Assembly: GCA_964581605.1 (NCBI GenBank)
Contig: CAZOPF010000011.1
Location: 16,692-80,691, forward strand
Direction of reading: 5' to 3'
Length of the DNA: 64,000 nucleotides
Source of the DNA: CAADGU01 sp964581605
GTDB taxonomy: Bacteria; Chloroflexota; Anaerolineae; Promineifilales; Promineifilaceae
Below, piece after piece: positions 8,773-20,292 of this stretch. Every line of letters begins with the position of its first letter. Positions within the stretch are counted from its first letter, which is position 1. The notes under the pieces were generated by a model that saw nothing but the letters and a program-made list of their open reading frames with translations, ran no database searches and was not told the origin of the DNA. The translations under genes were made by a program, and so were the position numbers.

Positions 8773-9375
8773 TCAGTGCATAAGCCCGGTGGCCATTGAG
8801 CGCAATGCTTCACGGTCGGCCGTCGCAAAATCGAATGGGTGATGGGTGAGATAGGTCAGCCGCAGCATGGCAATTCCATGCACGGCCGCCCAGGCCGTGT
8901 AGGCCATTTCCAATGGGCCATAGCCAGAACGTGGGCGAAATAACCCTTCATCAATCCCGCGCTGAATGGTTGCCAACAAAATAGAAAAGGAGGATTCCTC
9001 ATCTTGCACCTGCTCTGGCGTTCCGGCCAATGCCGGATTGGTAAACATGAGCAAATAATGGTCTGGATTCTGCATGGCAAATTGGATGTAGGCCAGGCCA
9101 ATAGCAATCAGATATTCATCCGTTGGCAGAGAGGGGCTTACGGCCGCCATTGTTTGTGTCAATCGTTCATGCCCTTGCAGGCAGACGGCCGTGATAATTT
9201 CCTCTTTGCTGCCAAAATACTCATACAACCCGGCCGGGCTGTAATCAATCCGCTCGGCAATAGCCCGAATAGAGAGCGCATCCGCCCCCTGTTCAGTGAC
9301 GATGTGCCGGGCTGCCTCCAGGATTGCCTCTTTGGTGCGCAGATGTCGCCGTTCGCGTGGAGTTAGTTTATCCAT
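8773..9375 (-). CDS. TetR/AcrR family transcriptional regulator
   Basis: 200 residues. The N-terminal helix-turn-helix is clear (AILEAARHIVTEQGADALSIRAIAERIDYSPAGLYEYFGSKEEI, residues ~17-60). The C-terminal ligand domain has the pattern of the WHG-type TetR_C family (QFAMQNPDHYLLMF, WAAVHGIAMLRL). It probably represses itself and the DUF4188 gene, since matching 13-bp palindromes lie before both. The inducer is unknown. Confidence 0.9.
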   Translation of the reverse strand: MDKLTPRERRHLRTKEAILEAARHIVTEQGADALSIRAIAERIDYSPAGLYEYFGSKEEIITAVCLQGHERLTQTMAAVSPSLPTDEYLIAIGLAYIQFAMQNPDHYLLMFTNPALAGTPEQVQDEESSFSILLATIQRGIDEGLFRPRSGYGPLEMAYTAWAAVHGIAMLRLTYLTHHPFDFATADREALRSMATGLMH

Positions 9376-9396
9376 TTCCGAATACCGATAAATTTA

Positions 9397-9409
9397 CGAA
9401 CATTGTTCG
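9397..9409. promoter_or_regulatory. Predicted TetR operator, autoregulatory
   Basis: CGAACATTGTTCG is a perfect 6-1-6 palindrome, 22 bases before the tetR start codon. It matches the site at 8743-8755. Two copies at the two expected promoter positions make a chance match unlikely. Confidence 0.75.
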
Positions 9410-9517
9410 GATAATGCCATAAGTTATAAAACTTGTCAAGCGCCAAAAAAGATTTTGTGCGTAGAGACAGCCGACCTGATCCGTGCCCTTGGCGTTTGCC
9501 GCGGTTGAAACAGATGG

Positions 9518-9536
9518 TTTCATCATTTTCTTAATG
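9518..9536 (+). promoter_or_regulatory. Candidate response-regulator motif upstream of the two-component operon
   Basis: TTTCATCATTTTCTTAATG lies 33 bases before the response-regulator start. It matches 16 of 19 bases of TTTCATTGTTTTCTTAAAG at 11831-11849, upstream of the lipoprotein gene that follows the operon. This suggests a shared regulator, possibly this OmpR-type protein. Confidence 0.4.
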
Positions 9537-9568
9537 CACTGAGCTAAAATGTGTGATGGAGAGATACC

Positions 9569-10240
9569 ATGCGTATTTTGGTGGTGGAAGATGAACCGGC
9601 GATTGCCAGTTTTGTGCGGCAGGGCCTGACGGAGGCCGGTTATGCGGTGGATGTGGTGGGGAACGGCCGTGACGCTCTCTATTTTGCTCAGGCAGCTGAG
9701 TATGATGTGCTGGTGCTGGATATTCTGCTGCCTGGGATGAACGGGTTAGCACTGCTGGCTGAACTGCGCCGCCAGGGCCAGAAGACGCCCACGCTAATGC
9801 TCACCGCCCGTGATGGCGTGGATGACCGTGTAGCCGGATTGGATGCCGGAGCTGATGATTATTTGGTGAAGCCGTTTGCCTTCCCCGAACTGCTGGCACG
9901 AGTGCGTGCCCTGCTGCGCCGCCCACCCCTGCAAACGGGTACGGTATTGCAACTGGCCGATTTGCAAATGGACTGTTCCCGGCGTGAGGTGTGGCGGAAC
10001 GGCCGTCAGATTGACCTCAGCCCACGTGAATTTGCTGTGCTGGAATATCTGCTGCGTCATCCCCACCAGGCTCTCACCCGCACCCAGATTAGTGAGCATG
10101 TCTGGAATTTTGACTTTTTCAACGAGTCAAATGTGGTAGATGTGTATATCGGTTATTTGCGGCGCAAAATTGAGCTGCCGGGGGAACAGCCGCTTATTCA
10201 TACGCTGCGGGGAGTGGGGTATCGGATGAGTGAACAGTAA
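9569..10240 (+). CDS. OmpR-family response regulator
   Basis: 223 residues. The receiver domain (1-115) has the acidic pocket E7-D8-E9, phospho-acceptor D51 (VLVLDILLPGMNG), T79 and K101 (LVKPF). The winged-helix domain (~125-223) ends with VVDVYIGYLRRKI and HTLRGVGYRM. It is most like the CopR/CusR/MprA group. It lies directly before the histidine kinase, separated by a stutter repeat. GGAGAGATACC precedes the ATG. Confidence 0.95.
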   Translation: MRILVVEDEPAIASFVRQGLTEAGYAVDVVGNGRDALYFAQAAEYDVLVLDILLPGMNGLALLAELRRQGQKTPTLMLTARDGVDDRVAGLDAGADDYLVKPFAFPELLARVRALLRRPPLQTGTVLQLADLQMDCSRREVWRNGRQIDLSPREFAVLEYLLRHPHQALTRTQISEHVWNFDFFNESNVVDVYIGYLRRKIELPGEQPLIHTLRGVGYRMSEQ

Positions 10241-10288
10241 GCAGTGAACAGTGAACAGTAAGCAGTGAACAGTGAAGAGTGAACGGTG
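10238..10288. repeat. Stutter repeat between response regulator and kinase
   Basis: AACAGTAAGCAGTGAACAGT and its variants are repeated five times in the same direction with no complementary arm. The response-regulator stop codon lies at its left end. The same word occurs inside the gene at 1388 and inside mutS at about 18975. Confidence 0.8.
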
Positions 10289-10294
10289 GACCGG

Positions 10295-11704
10295 ATGAAA
10301 ATAACCCCAATACGGCCGTCCCAACTTCCCCTGCGTTGGCGCCTGACTTTGTGGTATTTGCTCTCGTTTACTGCCATATTGCTGCTTATTGCCGGGTTTC
10401 TTTACTGGCAGGTGCAGCGCAACCTGTTGGCGCAAATGGATGCCGGGCTGGAACTGGCAGCGCAGCAGGCGCTGGTGAATGTAGTGGCAGTGGACGGCCG
10501 TCTCACCTTACAAAATCTGGAAAATAACCCGCAACTCAATCGTGTTCTGAGCGACAATATCGGTATTTTTCTGCTTTCGCCAACCGGAGTACGCTGGCAG
10601 CAATTGGGCCAGGAGGATGAACTGCCATCATGGTGGCCCTCAGGTGTACCTGCTGGTGGTTGGTACACCATCAGCAATGGTGATGATCGCTGGCGGGTTT
10701 ACGGTCAGCCGGTGACGGCCGCGCCGGGGGGCTGGTTGCTGGTGGCGCAATCCCTAGAGCCGATGGTTGAAAATCTGGCTGTCCTGGCCTTGCAACTGCT
10801 GTGGGCGGTGCCTTTGGGGTTGCTGTTGGCCGGCGGAGGTGGCTACTTTCTGGCCGGGCGTGCCCTACGGCCGATTGATGAAATCACCCGCACCACCCAA
10901 TCCATTCATGCTGGCGATTTGAACCGGCGTATTGGCTATACCGGCCCGGCCGATGAAGTTGGGCGGCTGGCGCAAACGTTAGATTTGATGTTGCTCCGGC
11001 TGCAAACTGCTTTTGCCCGCGAACGCCAATTTACGGCCGACGCTGCCCATGAACTGCGAACGCCGCTGACCGCGCTTAAAGGGCGTATTGGCGTTACCTT
11101 GAGCCGCCCGCGCCAACCAGCGGCTTATGTGGAAACGTTGCAAGAGATGGAACAACAGGTAAACCGGTTGATTCGTTTGAGTAATGATTTGTTGTTTATG
11201 GCTCGTCTGGAGCAAGGGCGGTTCCAGGTGCGAAGGGAACCAGTTATTTTAGCTGAACTGGTAGATGCGACAGTGGCCCAACTGCGGCCGTTTGCCACCG
11301 CAAAATCCATTAACTTGCTTGTGGACATCCCTCCCGACCTGACGACCCAGGGTAATATGGATTTGTTGTTGCGCCTGTTGCTGAACCTGCTGGATAATGC
11401 GGTGAAATATACGCCAGTGAACGGCCGTGTCACTATGACGGCCGCCCAACAAGACAAAATGATCATCATTGCCATGGCTGATACGGGGCCAGGTATTTTG
11501 CCCGAACATTTGCCCCACCTTTTTGATCGCTTTTACCGCGTGGCAGAAGATCGCGCCCGTAGTGAATCCGATAATGGGCAGGGCGGTGCCGGTCTGGGAT
11601 TAGCTATTGCCTATGAAATTGTGCGAACGCATGGTGGCAGCCTGACGGTGCAAAGCGAATGGGGCAAAGGCACCACTTTTGTTATCCAACTCCCGGCAGA
11701 TTAG
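10295..11704 (+). CDS. Sensor histidine kinase (HAMP, HisKA, HATPase)
   Basis: About 469 residues: membrane segment 17-39, an outer sensor domain of ~120 residues, membrane segment ~161-187, HAMP ~188-241, then the phosphorylated histidine H252 in AHELRTPLTALKG. The ATPase boxes are NLLDNAVKYTP, DTGPGI and GAGLGLAI. It should phosphorylate the regulator encoded just upstream. A GTG at 10286 is also in frame; the ATG at 10295 was preferred because the GTG lies in the repeat. The signal sensed is unknown. Confidence 0.95.
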   Translation: MKITPIRPSQLPLRWRLTLWYLLSFTAILLLIAGFLYWQVQRNLLAQMDAGLELAAQQALVNVVAVDGRLTLQNLENNPQLNRVLSDNIGIFLLSPTGVRWQQLGQEDELPSWWPSGVPAGGWYTISNGDDRWRVYGQPVTAAPGGWLLVAQSLEPMVENLAVLALQLLWAVPLGLLLAGGGGYFLAGRALRPIDEITRTTQSIHAGDLNRRIGYTGPADEVGRLAQTLDLMLLRLQTAFARERQFTADAAHELRTPLTALKGRIGVTLSRPRQPAAYVETLQEMEQQVNRLIRLSNDLLFMARLEQGRFQVRREPVILAELVDATVAQLRPFATAKSINLLVDIPPDLTTQGNMDLLLRLLLNLLDNAVKYTPVNGRVTMTAAQQDKMIIIAMADTGPGILPEHLPHLFDRFYRVAEDRARSESDNGQGGAGLGLAIAYEIVRTHGGSLTVQSEWGKGTTFVIQLPAD

Positions 11705-11715
11705 CCAAAACGATT

Positions 11716-11825
11716 CTTAGTGAGCGTTTGCAAATAAGTTAGCGATTGGGTAATTGGGTAATTAAGTAATTGAAGCGGCTAATTACCAAATTGCTCAATT
11801 ACATAATTACTGCACACTCACTTAA
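11716..11825 (+). repeat. Dispersed 110-bp element, copy A
   Basis: It begins CTTAGTGAGCGTTTGCAAAT, runs through reiterated GGGTAATT words, a central GAAGCGGC, and the complementary AATTACC/CAATTAC words, and ends near TGCACACTCACTTA. The two halves can pair over about 25 bases with mismatches. The outer ends AGTGAG and CTCACT are also inverted. It starts 12 bases after the kinase stop. Confidence 0.9.
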
Positions 11826-11830
11826 CGTTA

Positions 11831-11849
11831 TTTCATTGTTTTCTTAAAG
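11831..11849 (+). promoter_or_regulatory. Candidate regulator motif upstream of the lipoprotein gene
   Basis: TTTCATTGTTTTCTTAAAG repeats the motif found before the response regulator at 9518. A further TCTTAAAG lies at 11998-12005. The rest of 11850-12083 holds an AGATCTCC-type stutter hairpin (11915-11972) and no gene. Confidence 0.35.
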
Positions 11850-11914
11850 TTGACGGTTAGGCTATAGGGAAGTCTGGGTGTAAGGAGTTGCCAAACAACA
11901 ATACCTCGCTTTGA

Positions 11915-11972
11915 TAGAGATGAAGAGAGCAGGAGATAGGGCGATTAAATCTCCTGATCTCCCCATCTCCAA
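11915..11972. repeat. Stutter hairpin
   Basis: The left arm reads AGAGATGAAGAGAGCAGGAG and the right arm ATCTCCTGATCTCC; CAGGAGAT pairs with ATCTCCTG. The same GAGAT/ATCTC words flank copy B of the dispersed element at 39273-39430. Confidence 0.6.
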
Positions 11973-12083
11973 AACGCGGAGTTATTCTTTTGCATCTTCT
12001 TAAAGTCAATAAATCGTTACTACGAATCACGCCCTCGGCCAGGAAGCAGACTAACAGTTGGCCGGATGGCAAGGAGACGACCG

Positions 12084-12839
12084 ATGATAAAATCATTCAA
12101 TTCCAGGTTGGTGGTTATCCTGTTTGGGACCGTTTTAGCAGCGGCAGGGTGTAGCAGGTCAACGGTTACGGCCGTATCCCCTTCTCCTCCTGCTTACACC
12201 ATTGACATCACCCCTGCTGATTTTGTGGCAAAGGTAGACAATCCTTATTTTCCCCTCATTCCCGGCACAAATTGGGTATATGAAGCGCGGTTAGCAGACG
12301 GCCAAACAGAGCACATTGAACTCGAAATCCTGAACGAAACGCACAACGTCAATGGCGTTCAGGCCACCATTTTGCATGATTCCGTTTTTGTAGATGGCGA
12401 GCTGGTTGAAGAAACCTACGACTGGTTTGCCCAAGATAAAAATGGCAATGTCTGGTATCTGGGTGAAGATGTGGACAATTACGAAAAAGGTGTTCTCGTG
12501 GATCATGCCGGTTCATGGGAATGGGGACAGGATGGCGCACTGCCCGGCGTCATAATGTGGGCTGATCCGGCCGCGCATCTCAATCAAGCCTATTATCAGG
12601 AGTATTATCCTGGCGAAGCTGAAGATATGGGGCAGGTGTTGCGTGTGGGTGAGCAGGTCACCGTGCCATTTGGTACTTTTGCCGAAGTGGTGCGGACCTA
12701 TGATTTCTCCACGTTAGAATCTGACCTTCAAGAGCACAAATACTACGCCTGGGGGATTGGCCTGGTTAAAGAAAACGACTTGCTTACCGGTGAAGAGGTC
12801 GTATTGGTTACGTTTGAGGCTCCGGTTGAAGAAAAATGA
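12084..12839 (+). CDS. Lipoprotein of unknown function
   Basis: 251 residues. The signal sequence MIKSFNSRLVVILFGTVLAAAGCS has a lipobox (LAAAGC) and is followed by a short Ser/Pro linker. The mature part has many Trp, Tyr and acidic residues (NPYFPLIPGTNWVYEA, YDWFAQDKNGNVWYLGEDV), as in secreted beta-rich domains. No family function is assigned. An ATG at 12066 is in frame, but AAGGAG lies just before the ATG at 12084. It follows the two-component genes and shares an upstream motif with them. Confidence 0.8.
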   Translation: MIKSFNSRLVVILFGTVLAAAGCSRSTVTAVSPSPPAYTIDITPADFVAKVDNPYFPLIPGTNWVYEARLADGQTEHIELEILNETHNVNGVQATILHDSVFVDGELVEETYDWFAQDKNGNVWYLGEDVDNYEKGVLVDHAGSWEWGQDGALPGVIMWADPAAHLNQAYYQEYYPGEAEDMGQVLRVGEQVTVPFGTFAEVVRTYDFSTLESDLQEHKYYAWGIGLVKENDLLTGEEVVLVTFEAPVEEK

Positions 12840-12893
12840 AGGATGCAAAGAGCGCAAAGAGAAAGTAAACGTTGTGCTCTGGCGATTTCTTCA

Positions 12894-14578
12894 CTAATTT
12901 CCACGCGCCAATGCTGCTTTTTGTAGGGTACGCGCATCTGTAGCCACCGCTTTGAGTAGGGGTATACCGCCACGTTCCAGGGTATATACGGCCGTTAGCT
13001 CCGCCTCTGCAAACTCCGCAATCCAGTCATACTTATCGCGGCGGGTCATATAGATGAGGGTGATCGGTTGGTCGGAGGGCAGGGTGGCAATGGCTTCATC
13101 AGGGATCAATTGCTGGTCGGGCGCGATATAGAAGCGAGCCAGGTGGCCGCCAACACGCGCCAGTACCAATGAGTTTGCAGCGCGTTTTCATTTACCCAGG
13201 CTGTGCCCAAACGAAAAGAACTCCCCCAATACTCTTGCGGAAATCGGTCATACGCGCCGGTTGTCCCGCCCGCCAGCACGTTATAAAAAATTCCCTGAAA
13301 GGGATGCAGCCGTATGTTGACGAGGATGAGTGGCAAGAAAAGGAGCAAGCAGAGGAGCAAAGGAGCGGAAGCGTGGCGGAGAGTCCCTTCTGCTCCTCTG
13401 CGGCTCCGCCTCGCTACACTCTTTTCCCATATCACCTGGAAACCCAACCCAAACAGACCGGCAAAAGCGACAATGCCATCCAGCATGTGGCGTGTGCCAT
13501 CATAGTGGGGGATGCCTGGCCAGCTTGAGCGAATGAGTGCCAGTAGAAATAGGGTTAGCAGTATGAAAGCGGCCGTATCTGGCTGGCGCAGGTTGCGTTT
13601 CACGGCCGCACCACATCCCACCAACCCACCAATCAGCACCAGCAAAGGAGTAGTCAGGCTAAAGATGACGGCCGAATAGTGCCAGGGTAGCGTCTTGCCG
13701 GCGGCGGCCATTTGCCCGTTATACAACACCCGCAGCCCCCGCGAAACATCCCGGCCAAAAACCAGATGTTCAGCCAGACGGCCTGATGGGTCAGGCCAGA
13801 GCCAGGGCCAGGCTGCCAAAAAAATGAACAGCGACAGAGGGATGCACAGGAGCATAGGGCGATACGGCCGTACCATTGCCTGCCACCCCAGTTGCCGATT
13901 GGCCCATGCCACCGGTAGATAAGCCAGCCCGATGACGATCCACACTGCCACCGCCAGCACGCGCACGCCCATGCCCAGCCCGGCGGCGACGGCCGCAAGT
14001 AGAAACCAGCGCCACCGGCCGTGCCGTTCTCCTTGCCAATATGCCCAGAGTGCCAATAACACGAACGCGGCAAAGGGCACATCTTTCAAATTGTGATGGG
14101 CGTGTTCAAAAAAGAGTGGATAAGTAGCCAGCGCCAACGTGGCGGCAAAACTGGCGATTTTGCCGAACGCCTGCCAGGTGAAACAGGTCAACACAAGGAG
14201 CGTCAGAGTGGCAAAAAGCAGTACAGCCAGGTGGTAGCCATCTGTATCGGCCAGCCAGCCGAGGTGAGTGGTGAAGAGAGCGTGGGTGGCTGCGGCCGCT
14301 ATATTAGCTACCGGTGGGTAACGAAACGGCGCATTAAATTCGCGATTGTAGAGCAACGGCCGTGTTTCTGCGGCCATTCGATACTGTTCATCATAGGCGG
14401 CAAAATCTAACCAACTGGCGTCGCCCGTTATAAAAAACCGGGCGTAATGTTGCCCCGTCAGCAAGTTTTCAGGCGCATCCCAGGTCAGTCCGATCTGGTT
14501 TAAGGTTGCCAATCCGATTAGAAAAAAGAGGGTTGCGGCTGCCAGGGCGAAGAGATAGGGAGAAGAAGAACGGGTCAT
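12894..14578 (-). pseudogene. GT-C glycosyltransferase split by a frameshift
   Basis: From the ATG at 14578 the frame encodes a multi-pass GT39-like protein (D34 in TWDAPEN, HAHHNLKDVPFAAF, SSWPGIPHYDGTRHMLDG). The original frame ends at 13106. The second frame, 12894-13169, carries the expected continuation: SLVLARVGGHLARFYIAPDQ, ITLIYMTRRDKYDW, GGIPLLKAV. The switch falls at 13171-13184, where WVNENA in one frame should join ANSLVLARV in the other. This is either a true frameshift or an assembly error. A stutter repeat (13340-13402) lies in the frame upstream. Confidence 0.8.
13340..13402. repeat. Stutter hairpin inside the split glycosyltransferase gene
   Basis: GCAGAGGAGC (13349-13358) pairs with GCTCCTCTGC (13392-13401), and GGAGC words are reiterated between them. 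It encodes ARRSRRGAEGTLRHASAPLL, a basic insert before a membrane helix. Confidence 0.65.
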
Positions 14579-14609
14579 GGGGTGCAAATTGTATCAGAAA
14601 GCCTGCCCG

Positions 14610-14705
14610 CCCTATAATCCGTAATTTGTAATCCGTAGCCGTGATTAGTTCATCTGATACCTACCGTTAAGTGATGACCGATCACCGACAACCAATTAGC
14701 GACAG
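14610..14705. repeat. Stutter region, ATCCGTAAT/CCGATCACCGA words
   Basis: ATAATCCGTAATTTGTAATC and GATGACCGATCACCGACAAC share the words of the elements at 29350, 48206 and 53078. It fills the divergent space between two GT-C genes. No promoter is clear. Confidence 0.55.
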
Positions 14706-14716
14706 ATGGAGACACT

Positions 14717-16615
14717 TTGAATAACAAGAATTATTGGTGGGTGTGGGGTGTGTTGACGGCCGTTACCCTGCTCATTCTTTGGGCTATAGCGGTGAACGCC
14801 CTTCCGGCTTTGCGTGGCCCGGATGAGTGGCGCTGGACGTATGCCATTCCCGGCCAACCCGCGCGCCATTTAATAGGCACGGCCGTTGTAGTTTTATACA
14901 TCCTCATCATTATTGGGTGGGGTGGAAAGTTGGCGGGCAGTGAAAAAACAGGCCGGCAAATAACACCATTTTTGCTTTTTTGTGCGGTATCTGTGCCTGC
15001 GTTGCAGGTTAGTTTGTTGGTGGGAGAGTCGCCTGATGTAGTTGAACAGTTATATTTTCGCACCGTCTCTGCCGGTAGTAGCGGGTTTTTTTCAGTGGGC
15101 AGTATCATCACCGATCCAGCCGATTTTTTGGCTCATTATTCAGAGCAGATGCCCACCTTTCCGGTGCATCCACAGCGCTACCCGCCGGGCATTCCTCTCC
15201 TGTTTTATGCCAGCCGTCTGCCATTGGCTGTGGGTGGTGTGGGGGAGAAGTTGGGTGCTTATTTACGGCCGTACCAATGCACCGACCTGACTTTGATGCG
15301 AATATCTAACCCGGTGATGGGCACGGCCGTGTTACAAATGCTGCTGCCTTTGTTGAGCGGATTGGTCATTTTTCCCCTATTTGGGCTGGCAAGACGTACA
15401 GCAGGGTGGGATACGGCCGTGTGGTCAGCCGCCCTCTACCCACTAATCCCTTCGTTTGCCCTGTGGGCCGGCCGTTGGGATCAATTCTTCCCATTACTGA
15501 CCGTTACCGCCTGGTATTTATTAGTTTTGGGATTGACAGAGCGGCGATGGTGGGCTATATGGGCGTCTGGGGTAGTGCTGGCTGCCGCTACCATGCTCTC
15601 CTTTGGCCTGGTGGTGATGCTGGCTCCAATGGGCATATGGGCACTACTCTGGCTGTTTACAAACCGGGCTAACTGGACATGGCCGCAGATAGCAACGGCC
15701 GCACTCTTGTTTGCCGCTGGGCCTCTCATAGTGTGGGGTGGTTATCAGCTATTGCCCGGCCCCGGCTTGGGGGACATCTGGCGCGTTTCAATGAGCTTTC
15801 ATCTGGGGCTGGAGCGTAGTTATTGGACGTGGCTGGGCTACCATCTCTACGATTTTGGCATCTTTTTGGGGCTGCCCATGGCCCTACTTTGCCTGTATGC
15901 CTTTTTCTACGCTTTGCTAACAGTGCGGCAGCTGACGGCGCTGCCGGTGGCCTTTGGGGTGGGCGTTTTGTTGCTCAACTTGAGTGGCACGGCCCGGGGA
16001 GAAGTAGCGCGGGTGTGGATTTTCCTCACCCCTTTTGCCCTTATATGCGCTTTATGGGGAACAGGCAAGCTGTCATCTGCGCGTTGGGCGGTTGGGCTGC
16101 TAACCATTCTGTTGGGGTTGCAGTTGTTAACTTTCAACGCATTTTTGCGCGTAGTCAATACGGGATTGACCAGCATACCGGCACGGCTGCCTGTGCTGGC
16201 CGATGTTCCCCAGGCAGGCGTGCGGTTTGGTGAGCATATTTATTTACGCGAATATGAAGTTGCACCGGCCGTGATTGTGCCGGGCGAGGTATTGATGGTG
16301 TCGTTATTGTGGCAGGCAGACGGCCGTCTGGATACCCCTTACACCGTTTTTAATCATCTGGTCAACACGGACGGGGAGCTGGTTGCCCAACAGGATGGAA
16401 TGCCCCAGGCCAATACGCTGCCCACGACCTGTTGGCAACCCGGTGAGGTGATCCCTGATTCCTACACGCTGCTGACGCCGCCCGATTTGCCTGCTGGCGA
16501 GTATCGTTTGTTGACCGGGTTGTATGAATCGGAAACGGGCCACAGAGTGCCCATGACGGGGGCAGATAATGAGGGCGATGTGGTTGTGGTGGGGACAGTG
16601 ATGGTACGGCCGTAA
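14717..16615 (+). CDS. GT-C type membrane glycosyltransferase with C-terminal beta domain
   Basis: 632 residues, about 12 membrane segments. The first outer loop carries GPDEWRW with D36-E37 in the catalytic position of GT-C enzymes. The last ~130 residues (VRFGEHIYLREYEV..., VFNHLVNTDGELVAQQDGMP, LLTGLYESETGHRVPMTG) form a soluble domain like the tail of the protein at 584-2494. The start is a TTG at 14717, with GGAGA six bases before it; no ATG is near. It is divergent from the split GT-C gene. Confidence 0.8.
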   Translation: MNNKNYWWVWGVLTAVTLLILWAIAVNALPALRGPDEWRWTYAIPGQPARHLIGTAVVVLYILIIIGWGGKLAGSEKTGRQITPFLLFCAVSVPALQVSLLVGESPDVVEQLYFRTVSAGSSGFFSVGSIITDPADFLAHYSEQMPTFPVHPQRYPPGIPLLFYASRLPLAVGGVGEKLGAYLRPYQCTDLTLMRISNPVMGTAVLQMLLPLLSGLVIFPLFGLARRTAGWDTAVWSAALYPLIPSFALWAGRWDQFFPLLTVTAWYLLVLGLTERRWWAIWASGVVLAAATMLSFGLVVMLAPMGIWALLWLFTNRANWTWPQIATAALLFAAGPLIVWGGYQLLPGPGLGDIWRVSMSFHLGLERSYWTWLGYHLYDFGIFLGLPMALLCLYAFFYALLTVRQLTALPVAFGVGVLLLNLSGTARGEVARVWIFLTPFALICALWGTGKLSSARWAVGLLTILLGLQLLTFNAFLRVVNTGLTSIPARLPVLADVPQAGVRFGEHIYLREYEVAPAVIVPGEVLMVSLLWQADGRLDTPYTVFNHLVNTDGELVAQQDGMPQANTLPTTCWQPGEVIPDSYTLLTPPDLPAGEYRLLTGLYESETGHRVPMTGADNEGDVVVVGTVMVRP

Positions 16616-16618
16616 GGC

Positions 16619-17014
16619 TCAACCCATTAACGATTCAGCCACGCGCTGTAACCGCTCTTTCGCATCGCAGGCCACCTCAGTTAGCGCGGGGTTGTCCACA
16701 ACGCCGCGCATGACTTCGGGATCAATGAAGCTGACCAGTACACGGCCGTCGGCCTCCTGTGAAACAGTGACATTACAAGGCAGCAGCAGCCCCACTTCCG
16801 GCGCAGCCGAGATCGCCTTATAGGCCAGCGGCGGATTGCAGGCTCCCAGGATTTTGTACGGCCGAAAATCTACATCCAGCTTCTTTTTCAGCGTTGCCTT
16901 CACATCAATTTCGGTGAGCACGCCAAAACCTTCTTTTTGCAATTCAGCGGTGACACGCTCAAGAGCGGTATCATAATCAGTTTGCAGATAAACATTCATG
17001 CCTAATGCGGTCAT
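16619..17014 (-). CDS. DUF302 family protein
   Basis: 131 residues with the DUF302 layout: TDYDTALERVTAELQKEGFGVLTEIDVKATLKKKL, then YKILGACNPPLAYKAI and LLLPCNVTVSQEADGRVLVSFIDPEVM. The family often accompanies sulfur or metal handling genes; its reaction is unknown. AAGGAGTAAACC precedes the ATG. A strong hairpin lies just before this ribosome-binding site, between it and the rhodanese gene, which is probably in the same transcript. Confidence 0.85.
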   Translation of the reverse strand: MTALGMNVYLQTDYDTALERVTAELQKEGFGVLTEIDVKATLKKKLDVDFRPYKILGACNPPLAYKAISAAPEVGLLLPCNVTVSQEADGRVLVSFIDPEVMRGVVDNPALTEVACDAKERLQRVAESLMG

Positions 17015-17033
17015 GGTTTACTCCTTGATGGCA

Positions 17034-17066
17034 AGACCCGAAGGGTTTCTATAACCCTTCGGGTCT
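17034..17066. repeat. Perfect 14-bp hairpin before the DUF302 gene
   Basis: AGACCCGAAGGGTT and AACCCTTCGGGTCT enclose a 5-base loop. The same hairpin sequence, with one wobble, lies before a TetR gene at 54420-54452. There is no T-run, so it is not a standard terminator. Confidence 0.85.
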
Positions 17067-17072
17067 AATCAG

Positions 17073-17423
17073 CTATTTCACTTTACCAACTTTGGTAGAC
17101 AACCCTTGTTTGGCCCAGGCGTTCATGCCGCCTTTGAGGTTCACGGCCGTGAACCCGGCATTTTGCAATTGGCGTGTGGCCCGCTTGCTGCGGCCGCCAG
17201 ACTGGCAAATGCAGATGATTTCCCGGTTCTTGGATAGTTTGCCAAAGCGTTCTTCCAACTTGTCCAGTGGAATGGAGTCCGCGCCATTGATGTGACCGTT
17301 GCGATATTCGGCCGTGGTGCGCACATCCACCAGGATGGGGCCAGGTTTTTGCCGCAATTTATCTTGCAGTTCGGTGATAGTGATGGTGGGAACAGTGCCA
17401 AACAGATTCTTCCAGATGCTCAT
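17073..17423 (-). CDS. Rhodanese-like sulfurtransferase
   Basis: 116 residues, a single rhodanese domain: LVDVRTTAEYRNGHINGADSIPL, active-site loop CQSGGRS with C73, and LKGGMNAW. This carries a persulfide and transfers sulfane sulfur. Residues 1-15 may be a short amphipathic leader. It is upstream of DUF302 on the same strand, a common pairing in sulfide or thiosulfate handling, though that role is inferred. Confidence 0.9.
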   Translation of the reverse strand: MSIWKNLFGTVPTITITELQDKLRQKPGPILVDVRTTAEYRNGHINGADSIPLDKLEERFGKLSKNREIICICQSGGRSKRATRQLQNAGFTAVNLKGGMNAWAKQGLSTKVGKVK

Positions 17424-17531
17424 TCTTAATCCTCATTTTGTCTGATGTGTGATGGGAAAATCCCAACCAGGCATTGTGCCACGTTGCGCCCAATCAGGCG
17501 AGAGCCAATGAGGAATCATTAACCAACCGGC

Positions 17532-20120
<2,589 letters not shown>

Positions 20121-20142
20121 GTCAGGTAAAACTCCTTTGGTG

Positions 20143-20180
20143 GCGTGATGCATCACCTGATAATAGTTCACGCATCACGA
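20143..20180. repeat. Short stutter repeat upstream of mutS
   Basis: GTGATGCATCACCTG and CACGCATCACGAA carry the same GATGCGTGAT word as the elements at 25630 and 61850. It forms the false GTG-started extension of MutS. Confidence 0.6.
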
Positions 20181-20292
20181 ATTTTAGTTTTGTTTGGGTC
20201 AGGCCGCAAAGATAGAGTTTCACTCCTTCTATACATCGGTCATGTTGAAAAGTTTTGGGGCTTGGGATACGCTATAGTCTGTTAGACCCATT

